From CAZCZZ01 sp964503335 (GTDB lineage Bacteria; Verrucomicrobiota; Kiritimatiellia; CAIVKH01), in contig CAZCZZ010000025.1 in the NCBI GenBank assembly GCA_964503335.1, forward strand, positions 1 to 51,764: a stretch of 51,764 nt of DNA, in the 5' to 3' direction. The notes beneath the pieces are model-generated. The model made no database searches and had not been told where the DNA came from. It saw nothing but the letters and a program-made list of their open reading frames with translations. The first letter of the stretch is position 1; each line of letters opens with the position of its first letter. This document shows, in pieces, positions 15,857-22,858 of the stretch. The position numbers and the translations under genes were made by a program.

Positions 15857-17770
15857 CTAGTCGACCCGCCCCTCATCAATATCTGCCAGCAGCTTCTTGT
15901 AGATCACGGCGTAGCCACCGCCGTTCTGCGCGCCGAATTGCGCCACGGCGCGGGCGCTGTTGGTGTCGCCGAGCTTCAGATACGACACCATCAAGGCCTG
16001 GTCCGTTGCGACGCGGTCCATTTCGTAGAGCTTCGGCACGGCGGCCTTCAGGTGCGGAATTGCCGCGGCAAAGTCGCCGCAGAGCTGGTAGAGCCGCCCC
16101 ACAAAGCGGTCGGTCTGACCCGTGTCGGTTCTTCCCAGCTTCAAGAGCACCAGCCCCTCGTTGATTGCATCCCGTGCGATGGCGAGATCGTCATCGGTGA
16201 GTGTTCCCGCAAGGCTCTGGCGGCATGCGATCCAGTAGTAGGTCGAGGAGATGTGCCACGATGTAAACCGCGGCACAGAGCGTCTTGCCACGGCGAGAAG
16301 GGGAAGTGCTTCCTTGTGTCGTCCCGCGGTCATCAGGAGGCTCGCGACATAGCCGGCGATGGGCTTTCGTCCGATGGACAAGTTACCCGAGAGTTCCCAT
16401 TGCCTGACGCCGGGAAGGGCGGAGTCCGGCATTTGGTTCCTGAGATCCGTCATCACGCCTTCGAATCGCTTCGTCGCTTCGGGATTGCTTTCGAGAAGGA
16501 ATGGAATCTGGAAGATCTCCTTCATCTGAAGCGCAACGGCGTAGCGGTCGTAGATGTTGTCTTCAAGGCGCCGCGCATAGACATCCCATGCCGGAAGCGC
16601 GGCGACGGCTTCCGGCGCGACGCGCACAGGGCCCGTGAGTTTCGTCATGGCTTCCACCATCGCACGCGCCATGAGAACCTGGCCTTTGAGCGTGGGGTGA
16701 ACGTGGTCATCCATGAGATCCCAGCCGATGCAGAGGTCCGGACATTCGCTGCGGAAGGTATCGCGCACATCGCAAACGATGGCACCACCACCAGTGGCTG
16801 CCTCGCGAATGGCTTCGATGGACTTCGTCGTGGCACGCCACGGCATCGCGTCGAGATCGCGCGCGAGCGTGAACGCCGCCACAGCGGCGGCATTGTTGCC
16901 CTCGCGCAGCAGGTCGTGTCCTGCGTGGAACGCCTTGAGCGCTTCCTCGTTGCGTCCCACGGGGGAAAGACCCTTCTCGTTGGACGGCGGGAGACAGACG
17001 ATCGCCGGAACGCCTTTTTCGCGACAGGCGACCAGCATCGCCTCCGTGTGCGTGCGCAGCGTGCGCACCGCGGCCTCCCGCTTCTTGTCATCCGGCGCAA
17101 TCGGTCCGCGTGCCATCACTTCCATGAGTCGCTTCTTCTGGAGCTCCTCGTCCTTGCGCAGCTTCAACTCAAGGAACTGGATGATGCCGAGTCCTCGCAT
17201 GCGGCGTTGGAGGGCCAGGAGTCGGGGGGATGAGGCGAAGGGCGAGGAGGCGACGCCATACGTTCCGTAGAATTCGTTGTGTCCGAAGTAGAACAGCATG
17301 AGGTCTGGATCAAATTGCAGCGCCTCTTTCGCGATCTCCATGATCGGGAAACTCGCCACGGCCGTGCAGCCGAGGTTGATGACTTCGACGCGTTTCCCGG
17401 GAAAGAGGTCGGAGCACATTTCGTGGAGGAAGGCGGACGACGCGAAGGCGACGGATTGCGGGAAGCCTTTAAGCGCCGATTCGCCCAGCATCATGATGCG
17501 GACGGTGTTGGTCGGTTTCGGCATCCAGAGTGCGAATTGGCTGTTCGGCGAGATGCGATCGGATAGTTTGGGAAAATAGGACGCCGGCCCTTCACGATCC
17601 GTGATGAACAGCGCGCCCTGTTCCATGGTGCCGATCTTGCGAAACGTCGGCTCATACCCGCCATAGCCCGCCAACCGGAATCCGATCTCGACCAGTGCGA
17701 GAAGGAGGAGGGGAAGGATGGCGGCGATGAGTTTGAAGATGCGGGTTCTTGACGGATTGGAGGCAGTCAT
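15857..17770 (-). CDS. Membrane-anchored SGNH-hydrolase-like protein with TPR-like C-terminus
   Basis: This 637-residue protein has one N-terminal transmembrane or signal-anchor segment (about residues 12-32). An SGNH hydrolase domain follows. Visible blocks are MMLGESALKGFP (nucleophile Ser in GES), VINLGCTAVAS, FYFGHNEFYG (Asn block) and DDHVHPTLKG (catalytic Asp and His). The stretch from about residue 430 has helical, TPR-like repeats (ASLLMTAGRHKEALPLL, LYQLCGDFAAAIPHLK). SGNH enzymes cleave or add ester groups on sugars and lipids, so a periplasmic polysaccharide (de)acylase is possible. The gene stands alone. Confidence 0.8.
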   Translation of the reverse strand: MTASNPSRTRIFKLIAAILPLLLLALVEIGFRLAGYGGYEPTFRKIGTMEQGALFITDREGPASYFPKLSDRISPNSQFALWMPKPTNTVRIMMLGESALKGFPQSVAFASSAFLHEMCSDLFPGKRVEVINLGCTAVASFPIMEIAKEALQFDPDLMLFYFGHNEFYGTYGVASSPFASSPRLLALQRRMRGLGIIQFLELKLRKDEELQKKRLMEVMARGPIAPDDKKREAAVRTLRTHTEAMLVACREKGVPAIVCLPPSNEKGLSPVGRNEEALKAFHAGHDLLREGNNAAAVAAFTLARDLDAMPWRATTKSIEAIREAATGGGAIVCDVRDTFRSECPDLCIGWDLMDDHVHPTLKGQVLMARAMVEAMTKLTGPVRVAPEAVAALPAWDVYARRLEDNIYDRYAVALQMKEIFQIPFLLESNPEATKRFEGVMTDLRNQMPDSALPGVRQWELSGNLSIGRKPIAGYVASLLMTAGRHKEALPLLAVARRSVPRFTSWHISSTYYWIACRQSLAGTLTDDDLAIARDAINEGLVLLKLGRTDTGQTDRFVGRLYQLCGDFAAAIPHLKAAVPKLYEMDRVATDQALMVSYLKLGDTNSARAVAQFGAQNGGGYAVIYKKLLADIDEGRVD

Positions 17771-17820
17771 AGCAGGCAGAGTATTGCCAATTCACCAAGC
17801 GTTGTCCTCGTCATTTTCAG

Positions 17821-18068
17821 GTAGGGCGAGGCGTCACATGACCTGAGCTATGTCGAAGGTCTGCCGAGCCGGTCCTGAACTTCCGACGGCTCACCAGGGA
17901 CGGTTCGCCCTACTCAAGGGGAAATCCGAAAAGGTAGGGCGAACCCTCCGGGTGAGCCGCTCTCTGTTCCCAATCCGGCTCGGCAGGGACGCCTCGCCCT
18001 ACCAGTTGAGGCGGAAAGCCCAAGCGGGTAGGGCGAACCGTCCCGTTGAGCAGCACTTCGCCCCCTAC
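17821..18068 (+). repeat. Cluster of three REP (BIME-like) units downstream of the RAYT gene
   Basis: Three palindromic units, 17821-17913, 17934-18002 and 18028-18068, start GTAGGGCGA and end TCGCCCTAC or a close variant. The middle unit reads GTAGGGCGAACCCTCCGGGT at its left end. The last unit overlaps the stop codon of the RAYT gene. The REP units also fill most of the intergenic stretch 17771-18064, which has no gene. Confidence 0.88.
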
Positions 18069-18589
18069 CACGAGCCGCGGACGAAGGTGAAGGACCAGTC
18101 CTTCCAATCCACGACCAAACCTTTGCGAACGGGGTTAAGCAACGTGTACGACAACTTCTCGCTGAATTCCGCATCGTTGCGTAAGCGGTGTTCGAAGAAT
18201 CCTGACTGCCATGAAAGGCCTCCACCCCTTGCGTGAAACGACTTCCAAGCCTTGATCGTGGCCTGGATCCCGGGAATCCGATGAAAGGTCGCGATCATGT
18301 GAACATGGTCCGGCATGACGACCATAGCGTGCATGTACCACTTCTGCAGTGCTTCATACGCGGCAATGCTTTCGAGAAGTTTCAATCCGCGACCGTCCGC
18401 CACGAGGTCATCGCCACCGCGACGCGCACAGTTGATGGTTATAAAGTAGCGGCTGCCATCGGCAACCCACGACGGAATATCGTGCGGAAGCTTCTTTCGT
18501 ATGGGTAGGGCGAACCCTCCGGGTGAGCCGCTCATCTGTCCTCTTTCCGACGGCTCACCAGGGACGGTTCGCCCTACCTGAAATGACAA
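18065..18589 (-). CDS. REP-associated tyrosine transposase (RAYT), Y1 family
   Basis: This single-strand-DNA nuclease is related to IS200/IS605 TnpA and is thought to spread REP hairpins. The reading frame encodes up to 174 residues. The HUH motif is HVH at residues 95-97 (VVMPDHVHMI), and the catalytic tyrosine is probably Y148 in SYTLLNPVRKGL. REP units overlap both ends. The first 30 or so codons are REP sequence read as protein, and the family-like start would be near RKKLPHDIPSW, where no ATG, GTG or TTG exists. The true start is therefore uncertain; ATG at 18535 is possible. The catalytic core looks intact. Confidence 0.85.
   Translation of the reverse strand: MSFQVGRTVPGEPSERGQMSGSPGGFALPIRKKLPHDIPSWVADGSRYFITINCARRGGDDLVADGRGLKLLESIAAYEALQKWYMHAMVVMPDHVHMIATFHRIPGIQATIKAWKSFHARGGGLSWQSGFFEHRLRNDAEFSEKLSYTLLNPVRKGLVVDWKDWSFTFVRGSW
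18505..18577 (+). repeat. REP unit at the 5' end of the RAYT gene
   Basis: This is a palindromic 73 bp unit with GTAGGGCGAACCCTCCGGGT at the left and GACGGTTCGCCCTAC at the right. It covers the apparent start of the transposase frame. Confidence 0.88.
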
Positions 18590-18591
18590 AC

Positions 18592-18620
18592 AAAAAACCC
18601 ATGCCTTTCGGCATGGGTTT
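18592..18620 (-). terminator. Intrinsic terminator of the PEP-CTERM gene
   Basis: On the minus strand the hairpin AAACCCATGCC-gaaa-GGCATGGGTTT is followed by more T residues (TTTTTTG in total). It lies 20 bases after the stop of the PEP-CTERM gene. Confidence 0.88.
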
Positions 18621-18641
18621 CTTGGAAGACTTTGCGTTTGC

Positions 18642-19331
18642 TTAGGAGCGGCGCATGCGGCGGGCCGCGAGCAAGGCGCCTGCGATGCCGATCAAGGCCA
18701 TCGTGGAGGGTTCGGGGACAACCGTGTACTGCAGAGCGCCTGCGCCCGTCGTGAACGGTCCGCCCCAGGACGTGATGCTAGGCGTCGCGGACGAAAGGGC
18801 GTCCACTGCGCTGTCGCCAACGCCACCGCCGCTGGAATAGACGTCGAAGGCGAAAGTGTTGCCGACGCTCAGGCCGAGGCTCGCCAGCGGAATCGTGATG
18901 TTGATGCCTGCGCCAAGCGAATGAGTCGCAGCGACGGGGCCGTTCCACGTTGCACCCGTGTAGTTCCAAAGCTGTGCGCCACCGCCGGTGTTGACCCACG
19001 AGCCGATCCAGTAGTCCATACCAGCGCTCATGTTGATCGGGCGCGCCCAACCATTGCCGTTAGCCGCGGTGTCGCCGCCCGCCACGGAATCAATACCGAT
19101 CATGTAGTTGCCCCAATCCGTCGGGGTGTTGATCGGATTCTGAACCGTCGTGATGGCGAAGTAGATGTTGGAGAGGTCGTTCGAAATCGTGACCTGATTG
19201 ATGTCGAGGTGCGTGAAGCCGGAGAAATCATCACCGGGGGCGCCATCGAGATCACCCGTTGCATCGTTGTACACGTCAGCGCGAACCTGAACGGCGAGCG
19301 CGATAGCCAAGAGCGCAATAATCTTCTTCAT
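18642..19331 (-). CDS. PEP-CTERM sorted secreted protein
   Basis: This 229-residue exported protein begins with a signal peptide (MKKIIALLAIALAVQVRA) after an AGGAG ribosome site. It ends in a PEP-CTERM signal: VPEPST, a hydrophobic stretch, and a basic tail (RRMRRS). PEP-CTERM proteins are processed by exosortase and are usually linked to exopolysaccharide or surface structures. The body is rich in Asp, Gly, Asn and aromatic residues, with no recognised enzymatic motif. The frame continues 14 residues upstream of the chosen ATG, but the signal peptide starts here. An intrinsic terminator follows. Confidence 0.88.
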   Translation of the reverse strand: MKKIIALLAIALAVQVRADVYNDATGDLDGAPGDDFSGFTHLDINQVTISNDLSNIYFAITTVQNPINTPTDWGNYMIGIDSVAGGDTAANGNGWARPINMSAGMDYWIGSWVNTGGGAQLWNYTGATWNGPVAATHSLGAGINITIPLASLGLSVGNTFAFDVYSSGGGVGDSAVDALSSATPSITSWGGPFTTGAGALQYTVVPEPSTMALIGIAGALLAARRMRRS

Positions 19332-19549
19332 GTCTGCATTTCTCCTAAGGGTTGACGACCAATCCCAAATCAATACTCAAAAAATAGTCAGGCATGAGGA
19401 TTCCGTCAAACGGTTTCTCAGGTTTTGTTGGACCTTCATGCGGTGCAGGTTGTGTGGAATTCAGCGCCCGATTCAGGGATCAAGGACCGCCTCACGCGTC
19501 ACCACCGCAACATACTAGACTAGAGGTACTTGCATAATCACAGCTCCGG

Positions 19550-19620
19550 GTAGGGCGAACCCTCCGGGTGAGCCGCTCTTCGGTGTTCTTGCCGACGGCT
19601 CACCCGAGACGGTTCGCCCT
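19550..19620 (+). repeat. REP unit upstream of the hairpin cluster
   Basis: This 71 bp unit runs from GTAGGGCGAACCCTCCGGGT to GACGGTTCGCCCT and belongs to the same family as the units around the RAYT gene at 18065. Confidence 0.88.
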
Positions 19621-19657
19621 TGTGGTCCGGCCACGATTCGCTGCCCTGCAACTCAAT

Positions 19658-19874
19658 TGCACTGCAGTGCAGTGCCACTTCACTTCAGGTCGGGCGCTGG
19701 GACCTTCAGTGAAGTGGATTCTCCGTGCAGTGCAGTGGTCCTGCACTGCAGCTCATGCCCTCCGCCAAGCAGTGAAGTGCGTCCGCGCTGCATGGAGATT
19801 CGTTCTCACTGCATTGCGGAGCCAATGCACTGCTTGTCCTTCGTTCTTCCGTCCAGTGCAGTGACGTTGCACTG
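19658..19874 (+). other. Cluster of short CAGTGCA/CACTTCACT hairpins, unknown function
   Basis: The non-coding stretch 19332-20059 (728 bases) contains this dense cluster. Separate dyads are visible. A 14 nt palindrome TGCACTGCAGTGCA lies at 19658. CCACTTCACT/AGTGAAGTGG occupies 19675-19717. TGCAGTGCAG-tggtc-CTGCACTGCA, a perfect 10 bp stem, lies at 19726-19750. GCAGTGA/TCACTGC occupies 19769-19812. TGCATTG/CAATGCA occupies 19810-19829 and shares bases with the previous dyad. CAGTGCA-gtgacgt-TGCACTG lies at 19854-19874. The words are variants of CAGTGMA. The stretch 19332-19549 before it shows only the upstream region of the PEP-CTERM gene. The stretch 19875-20059 is AT-richer around 19935-19980. 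The cluster may be a structured RNA, a protein-binding array or a DNA hairpin site. Confidence 0.7.
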
Positions 19875-20059
19875 CAGGTCCGACGACAGGTCGCGCATCG
19901 AAAAGGTCGGTAAACGCGTCCCACATAGCAGGAATGAAGAACTTTGCAAAAAAGTTGTAAACCGATTGAACAGATTTATGCAGTGGCTGTCTATAGCTCC
20001 AACATCGCCGGGCGTGTGCCGGGCGATGGTGTGAGAAACGAAGTAACGAAAGGAAGAGT

Positions 20060-20485
20060 ATGTCTCGTCGAATTGTCCGTGTGGACATTCCGCGTCGCCA
20101 GCCTGATCGCTTGATCGAGTTGGCGCAGAAGGTCGTAGCGCAGCATGAGAGCGAGGGGGACAAAAGCCCCTTTGCCGAGGAAAGGATCTCCCGTTTGCGG
20201 GACACCCTTACTGCGGCTGCAACCCATCACAACCAGGCCGAAAGCCTTGGCGCGCTTGCCAGTGGAGCGCGGCACCGTCGTGACGAGGTCCTTGGGATCG
20301 CCGGGGGACAGAACCTGGCGAGTCCCGACACCTTGTTGTGTCAGGTCATCGATGCCCGAAAGCAGCTCGAAGTCCATTTCCGTGGACACGAGCAGGCCAT
20401 GGAAGCCTACGGCTTCAACGTCGTCACCGGCGTGGCCCGCAACCCCCGACCCAAGAAGGGAGACCAGGCTGACCCCGTAGCCTAA
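20060..20485 (+). CDS. Small helical protein of unknown function
   Basis: This 141-residue protein is predicted to be soluble and all-helical, with no signal peptide or membrane segment. It starts MSRRIVRVDIPRR after GGAAGAG. The layout is PxxLIELAQKVVAQHESEG followed by a charged helix, then TAAATHHNQAESL, a second long helix, and the ending VHFRGHEQAMEAYGFNV. From memory this resembles small multicopy proteins of some Bacteroidota and Verrucomicrobiota with a conserved YGF/WGF near the end, but no search was done. A 7 bp hairpin (20003-20028) lies in its leader and the hairpin cluster lies 186 bases upstream. A G+C-rich terminator-like hairpin follows, so it is probably a monocistronic unit. 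Confidence 0.75.
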   Translation: MSRRIVRVDIPRRQPDRLIELAQKVVAQHESEGDKSPFAEERISRLRDTLTAAATHHNQAESLGALASGARHRRDEVLGIAGGQNLASPDTLLCQVIDARKQLEVHFRGHEQAMEAYGFNVVTGVARNPRPKKGDQADPVA

Positions 20486-20495
20486 ACAGACCGAC

Positions 20496-20523
20496 GAGGG
20501 AGGCGGCTTAAGACGCCTCCCTC
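20496..20523 (+). terminator. Terminator-like hairpin after the small helical protein gene
   Basis: A perfect 10 bp stem GAGGGAGGCG / CGCCTCCCTC with an 8-base loop lies 11 bases after the stop. Only a pyrimidine-rich tail follows (TCCTGTCTGCC), not a run of T, so termination is likely but not certain. Confidence 0.6.
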
Positions 20524-20543
20524 TCCTGTCTGCCTCCCATTAA

Positions 20544-20570
20544 GGTGGGGCGAACCCTCTGGGTGAGCCG
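20544..20570 (+). repeat. Half REP unit
   Basis: A single arm with one or two changes from the REP family (GGTGGGGCGAACCCTCTGGG at its left end). No right arm follows. Confidence 0.7.
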
Positions 20571-20595
20571 AGTGGTGGGTTTCGGGGGTTGGGTT

Positions 20596-21565
20596 TCGGG
20601 GTCGCACCTCGGTAAGTCGTTGGGTTGCAGAGATGGATACCCTTTTCTTGGGCCCGGGAGGGGGCTATGGCTCGATTTCCGGGCCTGAAAAACGCGCTGT
20701 AAATGGGAGAAGGAAGCCGGATAGGCTGTCGACATCATGCCAAGAGCCCATCGACATGTCTTGCCGGGTCGAACCTATCACGTCACCCATCGCTGCCACG
20801 ACCGCGCGTTCCTTTTGAAATTCGGACGCGACCGTCAGGCATATCGTGACTGGATTCGAGACGGGTTGGATTGTCGGGAAGTGGCGCTGCTGAACTACTG
20901 CATCACCTGTAACCATGTGCACCTTCTGCTGCGCGCCGCGGTGCCTGAGGAACTGGGGCGATTCATGCAGTATGTCGCGGGTGGAAGCGCTCAGGCGTAC
21001 AACCTGCGCAAGAAGCGTTCGGGCGCATTCTGGTCAGATCGGTACCATGCGACGATGATCGAGGATGGAGAACATCTGTGGCGCTGTATGATGTACATCG
21101 ACCTGAACATGGTTCGGGCCGGCGTGGTACGGCATCCGCGCGAGTGGAACTGGACGGGATGGGGCGAACTCGTGGGTGAACGCCGTCGGAATCGCATCGT
21201 GGACATCGCCACCGTGATCAATGTCACGCGAGCGGGCGATGCGGAAACATTTCGGACGCAATACGCAGAGACATTGGAAAGCGCGTTGAACCAAGCCGCG
21301 CTGAAACGGGAGAGCTGCTGGACCGAATCTGTGGCTGTCGGCAGCGAACCGTTTATTGAAGTTGTCGAGCGGGAATTGCTGAGCGACTACACGAGAAAAC
21401 GGCTGGAGAGAATACCTGGTAGCGAAGGGGAGCTAGTCCTGCGGGAGGCCTCCACTGCGTATGGAGCCGAAAACGACGCTAAAAATCGAGCCATAGAGCC
21501 TTTGCGGCCTGTCGAAACGGGATTAGTCAGTTGATCATGAAGACCTTAGCGAGGTGCGACCCCGA
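20596..21565 (+). mobile_element. RAYT-carrying element bounded by two nested inverted repeats
   Basis: The outer arm TCGGGGTCGCACCTCGGTAAG (20596-20616, 21 nt, described by its first and last bases) matches in inverted orientation CTTAGCGAGGTG...CCCCGA at 21545-21565 with one mismatch. The inner arm CTATGGCTCGATTT (20665-20678) is exactly inverted at 21483-21496. The only gene between them is the second RAYT. Y1 transposases normally recognise hairpins rather than long terminal inverted repeats, so the arms may be REP-like ends. The right end is present twice because of the 299 bp tandem duplication; the second outer arm is at 21844-21864. Confidence 0.7.
20737..21534 (+). CDS. RAYT/Y1 transposase, long form
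   Basis: This 265-residue protein belongs to the REP-associated tyrosine transposase group. It begins MPRAHRHVLPGRTYHVTHRC, with the conserved YHVT strand. The HUH motif is H60-V61-H62 in CNHVHLL, and the catalytic tyrosine is probably Y120 in MMYIDLNMVRAGV, a typical pattern. After the catalytic domain (about residues 1-150) comes a 115-residue C-terminal extension of unclear role. It differs clearly from the short RAYT at 18065 and is flanked by different repeats. The last 261 bases of the gene and the right end of the element are repeated directly downstream. The frame is intact. Confidence 0.87.
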   Translation: MPRAHRHVLPGRTYHVTHRCHDRAFLLKFGRDRQAYRDWIRDGLDCREVALLNYCITCNHVHLLLRAAVPEELGRFMQYVAGGSAQAYNLRKKRSGAFWSDRYHATMIEDGEHLWRCMMYIDLNMVRAGVVRHPREWNWTGWGELVGERRRNRIVDIATVINVTRAGDAETFRTQYAETLESALNQAALKRESCWTESVAVGSEPFIEVVERELLSDYTRKRLERIPGSEGELVLREASTAYGAENDAKNRAIEPLRPVETGLVS

Positions 21566-21870
21566 TCCCCAATTGGAAAGCGCGTTGAACCAAGCCGCGC
21601 TGAAACGGGAGAGCTGCTGGACCGAATCTGTGGCTGTCGGCAGCGAACCGTTTATTGAAGTTGTCGAGCGGGAATTGCTGAGCGACTACACGAGAAAACG
21701 GCTGGAGAGAATACCTGGTAGCGAAGGGGAGCTAGTCCTGCGGGAGGCCTCCACTGCGTATGGAGCCGAAAACGACGCTAAAAATCGAGCCATAGAGCCT
21801 TTGCGGCCTGTCGAAACGGGATTAGTCAGTTGATCATGAAGACCTTAGCGAGGTGCGACCCCGATCCCCA
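21273..21870 (+). repeat. Tandem duplication, two copies of 299 bp
   Basis: Copy 1 is 21273-21571 and copy 2 is 21572-21870, and by eye they are identical. The unit holds the last 87 codons of the RAYT, its stop and the right inverted-repeat end. The spacer that follows (21871-22006) has no gene; it contains a 14 bp direct repeat GACCTGAAACYTGA (21911-21938). Confidence 0.92.
21572..21833 (+). pseudogene. Duplicated C-terminal fragment of the RAYT gene
   Basis: This is the coding part of the second 299 bp copy. It repeats the last 86 residues (LESALNQAALKRE... to ETGLVS) without the catalytic domain. An open frame with an upstream ATG (21531) exists only because the junction happens to be in frame; a functional product is unlikely. 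Confidence 0.8.
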
Positions 21871-22006
21871 AGATGGCGGAGATGGGGGTGGGGTGAGGTG
21901 CGATAAGAGAGACCTGAAACTTGAGACCTGAAACCTGAGTTCCGGTAGATCCAGGGCGAAATGAAGAATTGGACGAGTTCGGCTTTGTCGGGGATGGAGC
22001 CAAGCA

Positions 22007-22603
22007 GTGAAACAACTAGCGATCATATTCCTCGCCGCAGAAGCGCAAAGCATGGCGGATCTTGATACGACGCTCTTGGTGCAAGGTGTCATAGCCTTCT
22101 TCGCCATTAGCTTCTTGGCCGCCGTGCTTCGTGCCACCCTGATCCTGCGTCGTTACCGCAGACTGCTGGGAAAGTACCCCGATCAAGCTTATGCTTGGAT
22201 AAGTGACCACTCACAATGGATCGTATTGCCCACGGATGATGTGGAAACCATGCGCCGAGAACTCGCTGACATACGTCCAACAAGCCGCTTCCGATTTGCC
22301 GTGCCACAGCTAAATGGCAGAGTCGTCAACGTGTTTGGTCGTGATAGGAAGGCTCTTGCCGATCTACATCGGTTCTTGGGCGCGCTGGATCGAAACAACG
22401 GCGCTATTGACGATGAGAGCATAAAGAGAGCACTTGATTCGGGTCCGACTCCGTGGGGAGCGCGGGACGAGCTGAAATTCTATTGCACTGAATGTCACGA
22501 GTACATTTCGGTCGCATGGATGTATCGCGGCTCGGTGGTGACCTGCCCGCGCTGCAAAGAACGGACGATAGCGCCGTACGAATCGCAATTGCCAAAAGGG
22601 TGA
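22007..22603 (+). CDS. Hypothetical membrane protein with C-terminal zinc ribbon
   Basis: This 198-residue protein is not recognised. It has one hydrophobic segment at about residues 24-44 (LLVQGVIAFFAISFLAAVL), followed by a basic stop-transfer stretch (RRYRRLLGKY). A soluble domain of about 110 residues follows. Near the C-terminus a zinc-ribbon-like pair of knuckles appears: CTEC at about residue 160 and CPRC at about residue 181. GTG 22007 has a GGAG ribosome site; ATG 22052 is an alternative. It lies between the duplicated transposon end and the menaquinone operon, with no clear functional partner. Confidence 0.65.
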   Translation: MKQLAIIFLAAEAQSMADLDTTLLVQGVIAFFAISFLAAVLRATLILRRYRRLLGKYPDQAYAWISDHSQWIVLPTDDVETMRRELADIRPTSRFRFAVPQLNGRVVNVFGRDRKALADLHRFLGALDRNNGAIDDESIKRALDSGPTPWGARDELKFYCTECHEYISVAWMYRGSVVTCPRCKERTIAPYESQLPKG

Positions 22604-22665
22604 TGCCAGCAAGGGGTGCGGGGACGGAACTCCGGGGCAGTGCCTGGAGCAGATTCGTGAAGGAT

Positions 22666-22728
22666 GTAGACACGCCACTCTGTTGGCGTGTGTTCAGAAG
22701 ACGCGGCAGCAGAGTGCCGCGGCTACAG
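22666..22728 (+). repeat. Head-to-head pair of GC-stem palindromic repeats
   Basis: GTAGACACGCCACTCTG...GTGTTC (22666-22695) is an inverted, diverged copy of GAAGACGCGGCAGC...GGCTAC (22697-22726). Each copy has its own stem (ACACGCC/GGCGTGT and GCGGCA/TGCCGC). The second resembles the element inside ureD. Confidence 0.65.
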
Positions 22729-22756
22729 TACTTCTCATCTACATTCCGTCGTCGCC

Positions 22757-22790
22757 TAATTCGTGTCCATTCGTGTCTCTTCGTGGTTAA
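22757..22790 (+). repeat. Half copy of the CACGAAT word repeat
   Basis: This stretch starts TAATTCGTGTCC and ends TTCGTGGTTAA, corresponding to the right arm of the repeats at 12212 and 28185. No left arm is present. It lies 69 bases upstream of menG. Confidence 0.75.
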
Positions 22791-22858
22791 AAACTCTGAC
22801 TCCTCCCGGTTGTGTTGAAGAGTCTTGTCGTAAAGAGTATGTATCCACGGCTTACGGC

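Noticed and set aside
17821..19874. CRISPR array
   Set aside because: The repeats are palindromic REP units of uneven spacing and the hairpin words vary; there are no regular spacers and no cas genes.
19658..19874. Integron attC-like array
   Set aside because: No integrase and no cassette structure are seen, and the core-site triplets are not in the expected positions.
19568..20034. Open frames over the hairpin cluster (98 and 125 residues)
   Set aside because: The predicted peptides are repetitive only because the DNA words repeat (e.g. CSAVPLHF, CSAVVLHC), and no ribosome site or coding pattern is present.
21531..21833. A separate 100-residue gene after the second RAYT
   Set aside because: Its whole conserved part is the duplicated tail of the transposase; the first few codons come from the junction.
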